DNA of 14,718 bases from Lachnospiraceae bacterium (lineage in GTDB: Bacteria > Bacillota > Clostridia > Lachnospirales > Lachnospiraceae). Shown here piece after piece: positions 7,456 to 14,718 of the stretch (the stretch's first letter is position 1; each line of letters starts with the position of its first letter). The position numbers and the translations under genes are program-made. The notes beneath the pieces are model-generated. The model saw only the letters and a program-made list of their open reading frames with translations, made no database searches and was not told the DNA's origin. The stretch covers positions 1-14,718 of the forward strand of contig JAAWLS010000022.1 of the NCBI GenBank assembly GCA_022798035.1, given 5' to 3'.

Positions 7456-8676
7456 TTAGGAATCTTCAGCAGGCAGCTCTACCCGGAAAGTCACTTTCTC
7501 TTTCTCGCTCTCTGCCGAAATCTCTCCTCCATGAATACTCACAATTTCCTTTGCAATGGCAAGTCCCAGGCCGGCGCCTCCCGTATCAGAATTCCGGGCT
7601 TCATCCATCCGGTAGAATTTATCAAAAATCGCTGACAGTTTTTCCTTGGGAATGGTCTTACCCTGGTTGCAGAAACGAATCACAATTTTATTCTTGCCGG
7701 ATTCCGCGAAAGCCTCTTTCCTGCTCCAGACTTCCTCCACAAAAATATCAATTCTGGTATTTTTGTAACTGTAAGCGATGGCGTTTTTCAAAATGTTGTT
7801 GAACACTCTGGCCAGTTTCACCGAGTCGCCGTACACCGTCACATTCTCACTGCTATGAAGCACAACCTCATTTCCCTTCTCCTCCAAAAGAGGATAGAAT
7901 TCTTCTATCATCTGCAGCAGCATATAGTATAAATCTATCTTTTCCTTTTCCAAAACAATCTCCTGAATGTTGTACCTGGTAATCTCAAAAAATTCGTTGA
8001 TTAGCTGTTCCAGACGGTTTGCTTTTTCCAGCGTTGTGTGCACATATTTTTCCCTCTGCTCTTTCGGCATATCCTGGGCCTCCTCCAGCAGGCTGAGATA
8101 GCCAATCACCGAGGTCAGCGGCGTCCGAATGTCATGAGCCAGGTACATGACAAGATTGTTCTTGCGCTCTTCCTCCAGCCTTGCCTCCAGCTCCCGTTTC
8201 TCCAATGTCTGCCTCAAAGCATTCAGTTTCTGCTCCATGGGGGCCATTTCCGGGGACATGACAATCTCTTTGTTATCCCCCTGCATCAGCTTGTCCACCC
8301 CTGCGTCTATCTCGTTGAAATACCGGATAAACCAGGATAATGTAAAACGAAACAGCAGCAAAAAACAGACTGCCACTGCTCCAAAAATAAACAGATAGGC
8401 GTTCTCTCTCAACCCATATTGGTAAATGTTCAAAGCATCCAGTTTGTCCAGGTGAAAAGCATCCTGCAGAAACTGCACAATCCAGTCTCCCATTCTGCGG
8501 AACCAGACCCGGCTGTACAAGGTAAAAATAATCAGAAATGTCAGGACAACCATGGCAAAAGTCCGCATAAATATCTGAAATTTGAGCTTGGAGTAACCGG
8601 AATTTTGCTTTCTGCTTTTTAAAAATCCCTGAAGGGGAAACTCTCTCTTCTCAGTTCTCTTCTTCTCAGTTCTCAA
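7456..8676 (-). CDS. vanS: VanS-type membrane sensor histidine kinase
   Basis: A 406-residue kinase with two membrane segments (about 37-56 and 93-115) bracketing a short outside loop of about 36 residues, then a HAMP-like linker. The H box is YLAHDIRTPLTSVIGY with His181; the N box FNNILKNAIAYS (292-303), the G1 region FCNQGKTIP, the F box FDKFYR and the G2 box GGAGLGLAIAKE (366-377) complete the ATPase domain. The sequence from YSKLK through the DHp domain closely resembles enterococcal VanS. No ATG is available before the first membrane segment: the frame opens with TTG at 8676, overlapping the end of vanR by 11 bases. The next ATG (codon 37) would remove residues that align with VanS N-termini, so the TTG start is preferred. 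It would phosphorylate VanR on glycopeptide exposure and may dephosphorylate it otherwise. Confidence 0.88.
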   Translation of the reverse strand: MRTEKKRTEKREFPLQGFLKSRKQNSGYSKLKFQIFMRTFAMVVLTFLIIFTLYSRVWFRRMGDWIVQFLQDAFHLDKLDALNIYQYGLRENAYLFIFGAVAVCFLLLFRFTLSWFIRYFNEIDAGVDKLMQGDNKEIVMSPEMAPMEQKLNALRQTLEKRELEARLEEERKNNLVMYLAHDIRTPLTSVIGYLSLLEEAQDMPKEQREKYVHTTLEKANRLEQLINEFFEITRYNIQEIVLEKEKIDLYYMLLQMIEEFYPLLEEKGNEVVLHSSENVTVYGDSVKLARVFNNILKNAIAYSYKNTRIDIFVEEVWSRKEAFAESGKNKIVIRFCNQGKTIPKEKLSAIFDKFYRMDEARNSDTGGAGLGLAIAKEIVSIHGGEISAESEKEKVTFRVELPAEDS

Positions 8677-9370
8677 TTTTATAACCCACTCCCCAGATTG
8701 TCTTGATGTATTTAGGATGCTCCACAGAATCTTTCATCTTTTCCCGCAGATGGCGGATATGAACGGTAATGGTATTGTTGCTCTTGCTGTAATACTCGTC
8801 CTTCCACACGCCGTGAAACAATTCTTCCGAGCTTACCACTTCCCCTTTCCGCTCACAGAGTATCCTTAAAATAGAAAATTCCGTGGGAGTCAGAACCAGC
8901 GGCTTCTCGTCTAACTGGCACTCATGCGTCTTCACATTCATCACCAGACCGCCGTGAATCAAAAGAGAATTGTCCTGCTCCTTCATAAATTGAGGCTGGT
9001 TATACCGTTTGTACCGACGGAGCTGGGCCTTGACCCTGGCTACCAGTTCCAGAGGCCGGAACGGTTTTGTGATGTAATCATCCGCGCCCATCATCAGACC
9101 CCGGATTTTGTCAATCTCCTCGTCCTTTGCCGTCAGCATAATCACCGGATAATTGTAATTTTCCCGAATCCTTTTGCATATCTCAAAACCGCTGACTCCC
9201 GGCAGCATAATATCCAAAATAGCCAAATCAAATCTGGTCTTTTCCACATTCTCCAGAGCCTCCTCTGCCGTGTAACAGGCAGTCACCATAAAATTCTCGC
9301 TCTCCAGGTAAAATGCCACCAAGTCAGCGATTTCTTTTTCATCATCCACAATCAAAATCTTATCTTTCAT
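8666..9370 (-). CDS. vanR: VanR-type OmpR-family response regulator
   Basis: A 234-residue two-domain response regulator. The receiver has the acidic pair Asp9-Asp10, phosphoacceptor Asp53 in AILDIMLPG, Thr79 and Lys101 in YITKPFRPLEL. The C-terminal winged helix has the OmpR-type segment SNNTITVHIRHLREKM and ends WGVGYKIEN. Long stretches (KILIVDDEKEIADLV, GADDYITKPFRPLELVARVK, LTPTEFSILRILCE) match VanR proteins as remembered. ATG 9370 has GGGAG (9381-9385) upstream. Its 3' end overlaps vanS. Likely targets are its own promoter and that of vanG. Confidence 0.92.
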   Translation of the reverse strand: MKDKILIVDDEKEIADLVAFYLESENFMVTACYTAEEALENVEKTRFDLAILDIMLPGVSGFEICKRIRENYNYPVIMLTAKDEEIDKIRGLMMGADDYITKPFRPLELVARVKAQLRRYKRYNQPQFMKEQDNSLLIHGGLVMNVKTHECQLDEKPLVLTPTEFSILRILCERKGEVVSSEELFHGVWKDEYYSKSNNTITVHIRHLREKMKDSVEHPKYIKTIWGVGYKIEN

Positions 9371-9415
9371 ATATTTTCATCTCCCAGAAGTATGTATTGT
9401 CGAAACTTTGTCTCA

Positions 9416-9424
9416 ATTATAACA
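9416..9424 (-). promoter_or_regulatory. Extended -10 promoter for vanRS
   Basis: On the minus strand TGT precedes a perfect TATAAT (9421-9416), forming TGnTATAAT. No TTGACA-like -35 box lies at 16-18 bases. Initiation would be near 9409, leaving a leader of about 39 bases. This would let vanRS be made at a basal level. Confidence 0.65.
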
Positions 9425-9434
9425 AAGACTTTCT

Positions 9435-9443
9435 GGAAATTCC
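9435..9443. promoter_or_regulatory. Candidate operator GGAAATTCC at the vanR -35 position
   Basis: A nine-base symmetric site overlaps where the -35 box would be. On the minus strand the half GGAAT is preceded by GGAAAT 12 bases upstream, a loosely repeated pattern. Placement fits binding by VanR itself, but this is inference from position only. Confidence 0.25.
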
Positions 9444-9459
9444 TATTTTATTTCCCTTA

Positions 9460-9475
9460 AAAATATTAATATTTT
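9460..9475. repeat. 16-base perfect AT palindrome next to the purD hairpin
   Basis: AAAATATTAATATTTT reads the same on both strands and abuts the large inverted repeat that ends purD. It lies upstream of the vanR promoter and could be an AT-rich upstream element or the loose T-rich tail of the terminator. Confidence 0.5.
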
Positions 9476-9526
9476 CATAAGATTAGGGTGTCAAAAGCTC
9501 CCTTCTGACACCCTAATCTTATGAAA
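9473..9526 (-). terminator. 21-base-pair inverted repeat after purD, probable terminator
   Basis: Arms 9473-9493 and 9506-9526 are perfectly complementary over 21 bases around a 12-base loop, starting 7 bases after the purD stop. The G/C-rich core is GGGTGTCA/TGACACCC; outside it are TAATCTTATG sequences rather than a clean T-run. Position between the pur and van units supports termination, possibly on both strands. Confidence 0.6.
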
Positions 9527-9533
9527 CGAACCT

Positions 9534-10805
9534 TCAGGCCTCGTCAATGGCCTTTCCGATATCGCTGCGCATATACTTATTATCAAATTCCACCCACGCT
9601 GCAGCTTTGTACGCATTTGCCCGGGCTTCTTTTAAATCTGCTCCTTTGGCGGTAACTCCCAGCACACGTCCGCCGTTTGTGACAATGTTTCCATTCTTCA
9701 AGGCCGTTCCGGCGTGGAAACACTCATATCCCTCTTCCGTCTCAAAGCGCTCCAATCCCTTGATTTCAAAGCCTTTCTCGTAGGAAACAGGATAACCGTC
9801 GGAGGCCAGCACCACGCAGACTGCCGCATTGTCCTCAAACTGTAAGTCAACATCCTCCAAGCTTCCATCCACACAGGCTTCCATCACCTCTATCATATCA
9901 TTCTTCATTCTGGGCAGAACAACCTGCGCCTCTGGGTCTCCAAACCGTGCATTGTATTCCAGTACTTTTGGTCCCTCTTCCGTCAGCATCAGACCAAAGA
10001 AAATGATTCCGGTAAAAGGACGTCCCTCTGCGGCCATGGCGTCCACGGTCGCCTGATAAATATGTTTCCTGCAGAACTCATCCACTTCCTTCGTGTAGAA
10101 AGGACTGGGAGAAAAGGTTCCCATACCTCCCGTATTCAGCCCCTGGTCTCCGTCTTTGGCCCGTTTATGGTCCTGGGCAGAGGACATAATTTTTATGGTC
10201 TTTCCGTCTACAAAAGACAGCACAGATACTTCCCGGCCTGTCATAAATTCTTCCACCACCATATGATTTCCAGCGGAACCGAATTTCTTATCTTCCATAA
10301 TTTCCTTCACTCCGGCCTTCGCTTCCTCCAGAGTATTGCAAATCAGCACTCCTTTTCCCAGAGCCAGTCCGTCCGCTTTTAAGACGATGGGCATTTTGGC
10401 CGTCTCCAGATAGGCAAGGGCTTTTCTGGAATCGTCAAAAGTCTCATAGGCAGCTGTCGGAATATTGTATTTTTTCATCAAATCCTTGGAAAATGCTTTG
10501 CTTCCCTCCAGGACAGCCGCATTCTTCCTGGGGCCGAATACACGCAATCCCTCTGCCTCAAATACATCCACCACGCCGCCTACCAGCGGGTCGTCCATTC
10601 CGATAATAGTGAAGTCAATTTCTTTCTCCTTGGCAAAGGCGGCCAGTTTCTCAAACTCCATGGCGCCGATGGATACACACTCTGCAATCTGTCCGATTCC
10701 GGCATTTCCTGGCGCGCAATAGATTTTGTCTACTTTGGGGCTCTTAGCGGCGCTTGCCGCAATGGCGTGTTCCCTTCCGCCGCTGCCTACGATTAATACT
10801 TTCAT
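9534..10805 (-). CDS. purD: Phosphoribosylamine-glycine ligase (GAR synthetase)
   Basis: PurD joins glycine to 5-phosphoribosylamine with ATP in de novo purine synthesis. The 423 residues match the usual length. The N-terminal GSGGREHA motif, the ATP-grasp segment VLKADGLALGKGV, the QDHKRAKDGDQGLNTGGMG block (211-229) and NARFGDPEAQ (285-294) are all present, as is SDGYPVSYEKG near the C-terminus. A longer frame opens at GTG 10835 overlapping the purN stop, but ATG 10805 has AAGGAG about nine bases upstream and gives the standard MKVLIVGSGG start. It is the last gene of the purE-M-N-D set, 26 bases after purN. Confidence 0.97.
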   Translation of the reverse strand: MKVLIVGSGGREHAIAASAAKSPKVDKIYCAPGNAGIGQIAECVSIGAMEFEKLAAFAKEKEIDFTIIGMDDPLVGGVVDVFEAEGLRVFGPRKNAAVLEGSKAFSKDLMKKYNIPTAAYETFDDSRKALAYLETAKMPIVLKADGLALGKGVLICNTLEEAKAGVKEIMEDKKFGSAGNHMVVEEFMTGREVSVLSFVDGKTIKIMSSAQDHKRAKDGDQGLNTGGMGTFSPSPFYTKEVDEFCRKHIYQATVDAMAAEGRPFTGIIFFGLMLTEEGPKVLEYNARFGDPEAQVVLPRMKNDMIEVMEACVDGSLEDVDLQFEDNAAVCVVLASDGYPVSYEKGFEIKGLERFETEEGYECFHAGTALKNGNIVTNGGRVLGVTAKGADLKEARANAYKAAAWVEFDNKYMRSDIGKAIDEA

Positions 10806-10831
10806 ATCTGAGTTCTCCTTTTCCCTGTTCT

Positions 10832-11458
10832 TCACTGCTGAATCAAAACTTTGCCGTTCTCTGTCTGCACTTTTCCATTGGCAATCAAATCAATGGCCCG
10901 GGGCAGAATCTTCCACTCTGCCTGTTCCATCACACGCCGCTGCAAAATTTCCGGTGTGTCCCCCTGTTCCACTGCCACTGGCTGCTGGAGAATAATGGGC
11001 CCTGTGTCCGTGCCTTCATCCACAAAATGCACTGTGGCACCTGTCACTTTCACGCCTCTTACCAGCGCACCTTCATGAACCTTCAGCCCATAATAACCTG
11101 TGCCGCAGAAGGAGGGAATCAGCGAGGGATGCACATTGATAATCCGATTCCTGTACTTTTTTATCACCATCTCCGGAATCACTACCAAAAAGCCTGCCAG
11201 CACCACCAAATCCACCTGATAACTATCCAGCTGCTCCAAAAAAGCCTGATTAAAGCTTTCTCTGTCTGGAAACTGTTTCGGAGAAATGCATATGCCTTCA
11301 ATCCCATGCATTTTTGCCCTCTCCAAGGCATACGCTCCAGGGTTATTGCTGATTACCGCCGCAATCTTTGTGTTCGTGATAGTCTTATTTTCAATTCCAT
11401 CTATCACCGCCTGTAGATTTGTGCCGCCGCCGGACACACAGACTGCTATTTTCAGCAT
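10832..11458 (-). CDS. purN: Phosphoribosylglycinamide formyltransferase
   Basis: PurN transfers a formyl group from 10-formyltetrahydrofolate to GAR. The 208-residue product has [12 protein letters not shown] (9-20) for phosphate binding, and the catalytic [13 protein letters not shown] segment with Asn108 and His110, and the catalytic Asp151 in EGTDTGPII. The SFCG form is, to my knowledge, usual in clostridial PurN. Its ATG overlaps the purM stop by seven bases, and GGGAG within the purM end serves as ribosome binding site, so the two are probably translationally coupled. purD follows after 26 bases. Confidence 0.96.
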   Translation of the reverse strand: MLKIAVCVSGGGTNLQAVIDGIENKTITNTKIAAVISNNPGAYALERAKMHGIEGICISPKQFPDRESFNQAFLEQLDSYQVDLVVLAGFLVVIPEMVIKKYRNRIINVHPSLIPSFCGTGYYGLKVHEGALVRGVKVTGATVHFVDEGTDTGPIILQQPVAVEQGDTPEILQRRVMEQAEWKILPRAIDLIANGKVQTENGKVLIQQ

Positions 11459-12477
11459 AAGGTTACTCCCTTCTCTCCTGCTTCCACTTTTCCAATCACA
11501 TAGGAAACCTCTCCTGCTTCCTGTACCGCCTTCTGTACCTTTTCCACATCCTCCGCATCCACTGCCAGCACCATGCCGATTCCCATGTTGTAAGTGTTGT
11601 ACATCATCTTCTCTTCCACCTGTCCCTCACGGGCCATCATACGGAAGATAGGGGGAACTTCATAACTGTCCTTCTTGATAACCGCACGTTTTCCTTCCGG
11701 CAGCATTCTGGGCACATTCTCATAAAATCCGCCGCCGGTAATGTGGCTGCAGGCCTTCACACGAACCCCTGCTTCTTTCACACAGCGAAGGGCCTTCACA
11801 TAAATCTTGGTGGGCGCCAGCAGAGCCTCTCCAAGCGTCTGCCCCAGTTCTTCATAATAAGTATTCAAAGTCTCTTTGTCCATCTGAAAAATTTTGCGGA
11901 CCAGAGAAAATCCGTTGGAGTGAACGCCGGAGCTGGCCAGGCCAATCAGAACATCTCCCTCCTTCACATCCTTGCCGGTGATAATATCTTTTTCATCCAC
12001 CACGCCCACTGCAAATCCTGCAAGGTCATACTCGTCCTCCGGATAAAATCCCGGCATCTCTGCCGTCTCGCCGCCAATCAGCGCCGCGCCGCTCTGAACG
12101 CATCCCTCTGCCACGCCTTTCACAATGGTTGCAATTTTTTCCGGAAAATTCTTGCCGCAGGCAATATAGTCCAGGAAAAACAACGGTTCACCGCCTGCGC
12201 AGGCGATATCATTCACACACATTGCCACGCAGTCAATTCCAATCGTATCATGTTTGTCCAGCATAAATGCCAGTTTCAATTTCGTTCCCACTCCATCTGT
12301 GCCAGATACCAGAGCAGGTTTCTCCATATTTTTGAACTTTTCCATGGAAAATGCACCGGAAAATCCTCCTAACCCTGTCAGCACCTCCGGCCGCATGGTC
12401 TGCTGCACATGCTTTTTCATCAGCTCCACAGATTTATAACCTGCCTCAATATCTACGCCTGAATTCTTGTAATCCAT
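11452..12477 (-). CDS. purM: Phosphoribosylformylglycinamidine cyclo-ligase (AIR synthetase)
   Basis: PurM closes FGAM to AIR with ATP. The 341 residues fit the family length. Visible signatures are [12 protein letters not shown] (59-70), [11 protein letters not shown] (81-91), [11 protein letters not shown] (135-145) and the [10 protein letters not shown] segment. ATG 12477 has GGAGG with good spacing upstream. The gene is separated from purE by 111 bases and overlaps purN by seven bases. Confidence 0.97.
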   Translation of the reverse strand: MDYKNSGVDIEAGYKSVELMKKHVQQTMRPEVLTGLGGFSGAFSMEKFKNMEKPALVSGTDGVGTKLKLAFMLDKHDTIGIDCVAMCVNDIACAGGEPLFFLDYIACGKNFPEKIATIVKGVAEGCVQSGAALIGGETAEMPGFYPEDEYDLAGFAVGVVDEKDIITGKDVKEGDVLIGLASSGVHSNGFSLVRKIFQMDKETLNTYYEELGQTLGEALLAPTKIYVKALRCVKEAGVRVKACSHITGGGFYENVPRMLPEGKRAVIKKDSYEVPPIFRMMAREGQVEEKMMYNTYNMGIGMVLAVDAEDVEKVQKAVQEAGEVSYVIGKVEAGEKGVTLC

Positions 12478-12512
12478 CTCTTTTCCTCCTGTACTTGCGG
12501 ACTCTGCTTTAC

Positions 12513-12555
12513 ATCAAACACCGTAATTTTCAATCAAACATACCGTAACATTTTC
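12513..12555. repeat. Imperfect tandem repeat in the purE-purM gap
   Basis: ATCAAACA, CCGTAA and TTTTC occur in the same order twice, at 12513-12531 and 12533-12555, the second copy with four extra bases. It looks like an old local duplication. The 111-base gap shows no convincing terminator; a regulatory role is unproven. Confidence 0.4.
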
Positions 12556-12588
12556 GTAGGCCGGCATGTCTGCGGCTTAAGGCTCTGA

Positions 12589-13095
12589 TTAATTATGGTA
12601 ATTTTTATATCCCACTTCTTTCAGGCGGGCATCTTTCGCCTCCACCTGTTCCTTTAACTTTTTAGAATACTCTTTCAGCCTTCCCAGCAATGATTCGTCG
12701 GAAACAGCCAAAATTTTTGCTGCCAAGAGCCCTGCATTGGCCCCGCCGTTGATAGCCACCGTTGCAACTGGAATGCCTGAGGGCATCTGGACAATAGAAT
12801 AGAGAGAATCTCTGCCTCCCAAAGAAGTGGTGTGCATGGGAATGCCAATCACCGGCATAGGAAAAATGGCGGCGCACATGCCTGGCAGATGAGCAGCCAT
12901 TCCCGCTCCCGCAATAATCACTTTCAATCCTTTTTCCTCCGCAGATTTGGCATATTCAAAAAATACGTCCGGCTCCCGGTGGGCAGAAATAATCGTCATT
13001 TCATATTCCACACCCAGCTCTTCCAGAATATCCGCCGCTTTTGCCATCACAGGCATATCTGAATCACTGCCCATTACAATTCCTACTTTTGCCAT
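12589..13095 (-). CDS. purE: 5-(carboxyamino)imidazole ribonucleotide mutase (class I PurE)
   Basis: PurE converts N5-CAIR to CAIR, or carboxylates AIR directly in some lineages. The 168-residue protein has GSDSDMPVM (9-17), the catalytic-site loop SAHREPD (37-43) and GAGMAAHLPGM followed by PMPVIGIPM (79-87), all class I features. The SAHREP form replaces the common SAHRTP. ATG 13095 has AAGGAG eight bases upstream. It heads the pur set, 89 bases after the chemotaxis gene; no PurR box or purine riboswitch was seen in that gap, and no purK is visible in the window. Confidence 0.96.
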   Translation of the reverse strand: MAKVGIVMGSDSDMPVMAKAADILEELGVEYEMTIISAHREPDVFFEYAKSAEEKGLKVIIAGAGMAAHLPGMCAAIFPMPVIGIPMHTTSLGGRDSLYSIVQMPSGIPVATVAINGGANAGLLAAKILAVSDESLLGRLKEYSKKLKEQVEAKDARLKEVGYKNYHN

Positions 13096-13184
13096 ATTAT
13101 TTTCTCCTTTTTCTCTTCCATAAAATTCTCTCTGTATTTCATGCTGTATCTGCAGTCATCTGATTCTGACAGACTCCAGACATT

Positions 13185-14714
13185 TTAATCCTGATATTTT
13201 GCAAAGCCCTGTACTATCTGCTGAACACTATTCAGGCGTTTCTTGGCTTCCCTGGCCTCATTCTCATTCTGCTTGCTGCGCTCTTCTGCTTCCAGCGCGC
13301 TGGCTGATACTTCCTGGCTGGTGGCAGAGAGCTGGCTGATGCTCTCAATAATACTGTCATTGGATTGAACCAGATTTTCAATCTTGGAATCAATGCCGGA
13401 AATCCGCTGGGTCAGGGTCGCCACATTGTCACGGATATCATTGAAGTCTTTCGCTGCATGCTCTATCATCTCATTCTGCTGGCTCATGGCATCAATGGAA
13501 ACTCCCACAATGTCAACCGCCTCCTGCGCATTTGTATTTAACTCCTGTACGATACCAGAAATCTGCTCTGTGGACTTCCTGGTCTCCTCTGACAATTCTC
13601 GTATCTGTTCTGCCACGACCGCAAATCCTCTTCCTGCCTCTCCCGCCCTTGCGCTCTCAATGGAGGCATTCAGGGCAAGCAGATTTGTCTGGCTGGATAT
13701 CTCAAAAATGACCTCTGTAATCTGCTGCACTTCCTTTGCCTTTTCCTGAAGCTGTGACATGGAAGCTGCCACGTGGTCATTGGTCTCTTCGATGGTTTTG
13801 GCACTGGAGCGCATCCGATTAATCAAATTCATACTCTCCGCCACTACACGTGCAGAATTATCTGCCGCTTCCACCATAATCTTGGCATTTTCTGCAGTCT
13901 CTCCAATGGCTTCCTGAATCTGGGCTGTCATGGTCGTCTGCTCTTGAACGCTCTCCGCCGTCACCTGAGTGCTGACAGAAATTTCCTGAATGGAACTATG
14001 TACCACCTGAGAGGAATTCCGGAGATTTTCTACCAATCCGTCCGTCTGTTCCACTTCCTCTTTCACTTCCTCTGAAATCCGGAGAATATCTTCCATCATC
14101 CGGCTCTGTTTCGTCTGCTCGTCCTTTATGGTCCACACTGTATCATGGTCAAAATTCTTGGCAGCTCTCGCTGTGATATGGTAGGCAACTGTAATCAGAA
14201 CTCCAATCAGCATGGCAACCATGGATTCCATATCTTCAAACAATTTACCGTTCATTGCCATTATTGCAGCCCGCAGCAGCATAAAAGCCATAATCAGGCC
14301 GAAGGTTCTCTTCTCAAACTTCCTATCATAATAGAGAATCAGCGCAAACATAACCGGAAATACATACGTACAAACCATAATGTTATCTCCAGTCACCATC
14401 AGATATCCCCATCCCACCAGATAGCTGGCCAGCATCAGATACCTCAGAGATATTCCGGACTTGTCCTTAAAATACAGTACCCAGCTGGCAATCACGCCAA
14501 TCGGCAGAACCGCGGCCGGAACAAACGCCAGTTTTCCATAACTGCTCTCTCCGGACAGGCTCTGCGTCAACAGCGCTGAGAAAATCAACACATCCATAAA
14601 CGTCATCAGCCACAGTACAGTGTGATTGGCCTTGGCATCCCGCGCTTCTTTTTTGCTGTATTTGCGTACCTTTAACTTAAATTCTCCCAACTCATTGTTT
14701 TTTTTCTCTTCCAT
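13185..14714 (-). CDS. Methyl-accepting chemotaxis protein with six membrane segments and no extracellular ligand domain
   Basis: A 509-residue chemoreceptor. About six hydrophobic segments (roughly 33-51, 61-82, 91-107, 112-129, 137-153 and 165-183) form a membrane module with only short loops, so it has no periplasm-type ligand domain and no recognisable HAMP. Residues about 205-505 form the long coiled-coil signalling domain, whose hairpin tip is [20 protein letters not shown] and [20 protein letters not shown] (339-376), the site that contacts CheA/CheW. The ligand is unknown; the membrane part may sense redox or small molecules. The ATG lies 4 bases from the window edge, so its ribosome binding site is not visible and the start is provisional. 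No terminator was found before purE. Confidence 0.88.
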   Translation of the reverse strand: MEEKKNNELGEFKLKVRKYSKKEARDAKANHTVLWLMTFMDVLIFSALLTQSLSGESSYGKLAFVPAAVLPIGVIASWVLYFKDKSGISLRYLMLASYLVGWGYLMVTGDNIMVCTYVFPVMFALILYYDRKFEKRTFGLIMAFMLLRAAIMAMNGKLFEDMESMVAMLIGVLITVAYHITARAAKNFDHDTVWTIKDEQTKQSRMMEDILRISEEVKEEVEQTDGLVENLRNSSQVVHSSIQEISVSTQVTAESVQEQTTMTAQIQEAIGETAENAKIMVEAADNSARVVAESMNLINRMRSSAKTIEETNDHVAASMSQLQEKAKEVQQITEVIFEISSQTNLLALNASIESARAGEAGRGFAVVAEQIRELSEETRKSTEQISGIVQELNTNAQEAVDIVGVSIDAMSQQNEMIEHAAKDFNDIRDNVATLTQRISGIDSKIENLVQSNDSIIESISQLSATSQEVSASALEAEERSKQNENEAREAKKRLNSVQQIVQGFAKYQD

Positions 14715-14718
14715 CTTT

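Noticed and set aside
8924..9460. 178-codon plus-strand frame opposite vanR
   Set aside because: vanR has all response-regulator residues on the other strand; the plus frame is His/Gln-rich shadow sequence.
13096..13184. Purine riboswitch or PurR box upstream of purE
   Set aside because: The 89 bases show no conserved riboswitch core and no PurR-box pair.
1..14718. Mobile element, CRISPR array, tRNA or rRNA
   Set aside because: No transposase or integrase frame, no regularly spaced repeats and no recognisable tRNA or rRNA sequence was found on either strand.

Overview
The window is a chromosomal segment from a Gram-positive anaerobe, most likely a Lachnospiraceae-type member of the Clostridia. 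This is judged from the character of the proteins: a clostridial-style PurE-M-N-D set, a secreted transglutaminase/leucine-rich-repeat protein with Cys-rich 'CxxC' repeats, and strong GGAGG-type ribosome binding sites. Species cannot be fixed from the sequence alone. Every gene I can support lies on the minus strand, so transcription runs from high to low coordinates.

Layout in transcription order. (1) 14714-13185: a six-TM methyl-accepting chemotaxis protein. (2) 13095-9534: de novo purine genes purE, purM, purN and purD, with purM/purN overlapping and a large inverted repeat just after purD. (3) 9370-7456: vanR and vanS, overlapping, behind an extended -10 promoter and closed by a clear hairpin/T-run terminator. 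(4) 7187-3055: a second unit, vanG (D-Ala:D-Ser ligase), vanXY (D,D-dipeptidase/carboxypeptidase), vanTm (membrane acyltransferase-like half of VanT) and vanTr (PLP serine/alanine racemase half of VanT). (5) 2921-1: a secreted transglutaminase-like protein whose 3' end overlaps mutY; mutY runs off the left edge.

The main point of interest is the complete VanG-type glycopeptide-resistance module. VanR/VanS would sense glycopeptide or cell-wall stress and switch on the second unit. VanTm/VanTr would supply D-Ser, VanG would join D-Ala to D-Ser, and VanXY would remove normal D-Ala-D-Ala ends, so that peptidoglycan precursors end in D-Ala-D-Ser and bind vancomycin weakly. VanT, a single fused protein in VanG of Enterococcus faecalis and in the Clostridioides difficile cluster, is here two separate genes, as known for the enterococcal vanL cluster. 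Stop codons in both frames at the junction argue against a simple sequencing frameshift. The racemase has Asn where ordinary alanine racemases have an active-site Tyr, which fits serine racemization. The module sits between purine and DNA-repair genes with no transposase, integrase or att site in view, so it looks resident rather than recently mobile. Whether it gives resistance cannot be told from sequence.

Several start codons were moved downstream of the longest reading frame because a strong ribosome binding site sits before a later ATG (vanTr, vanTm, vanXY, purD). No tRNA, rRNA, CRISPR array, riboswitch or insertion sequence was recognised. The longest gene-free stretch is 268 bases (7188-7455) and is annotated below.
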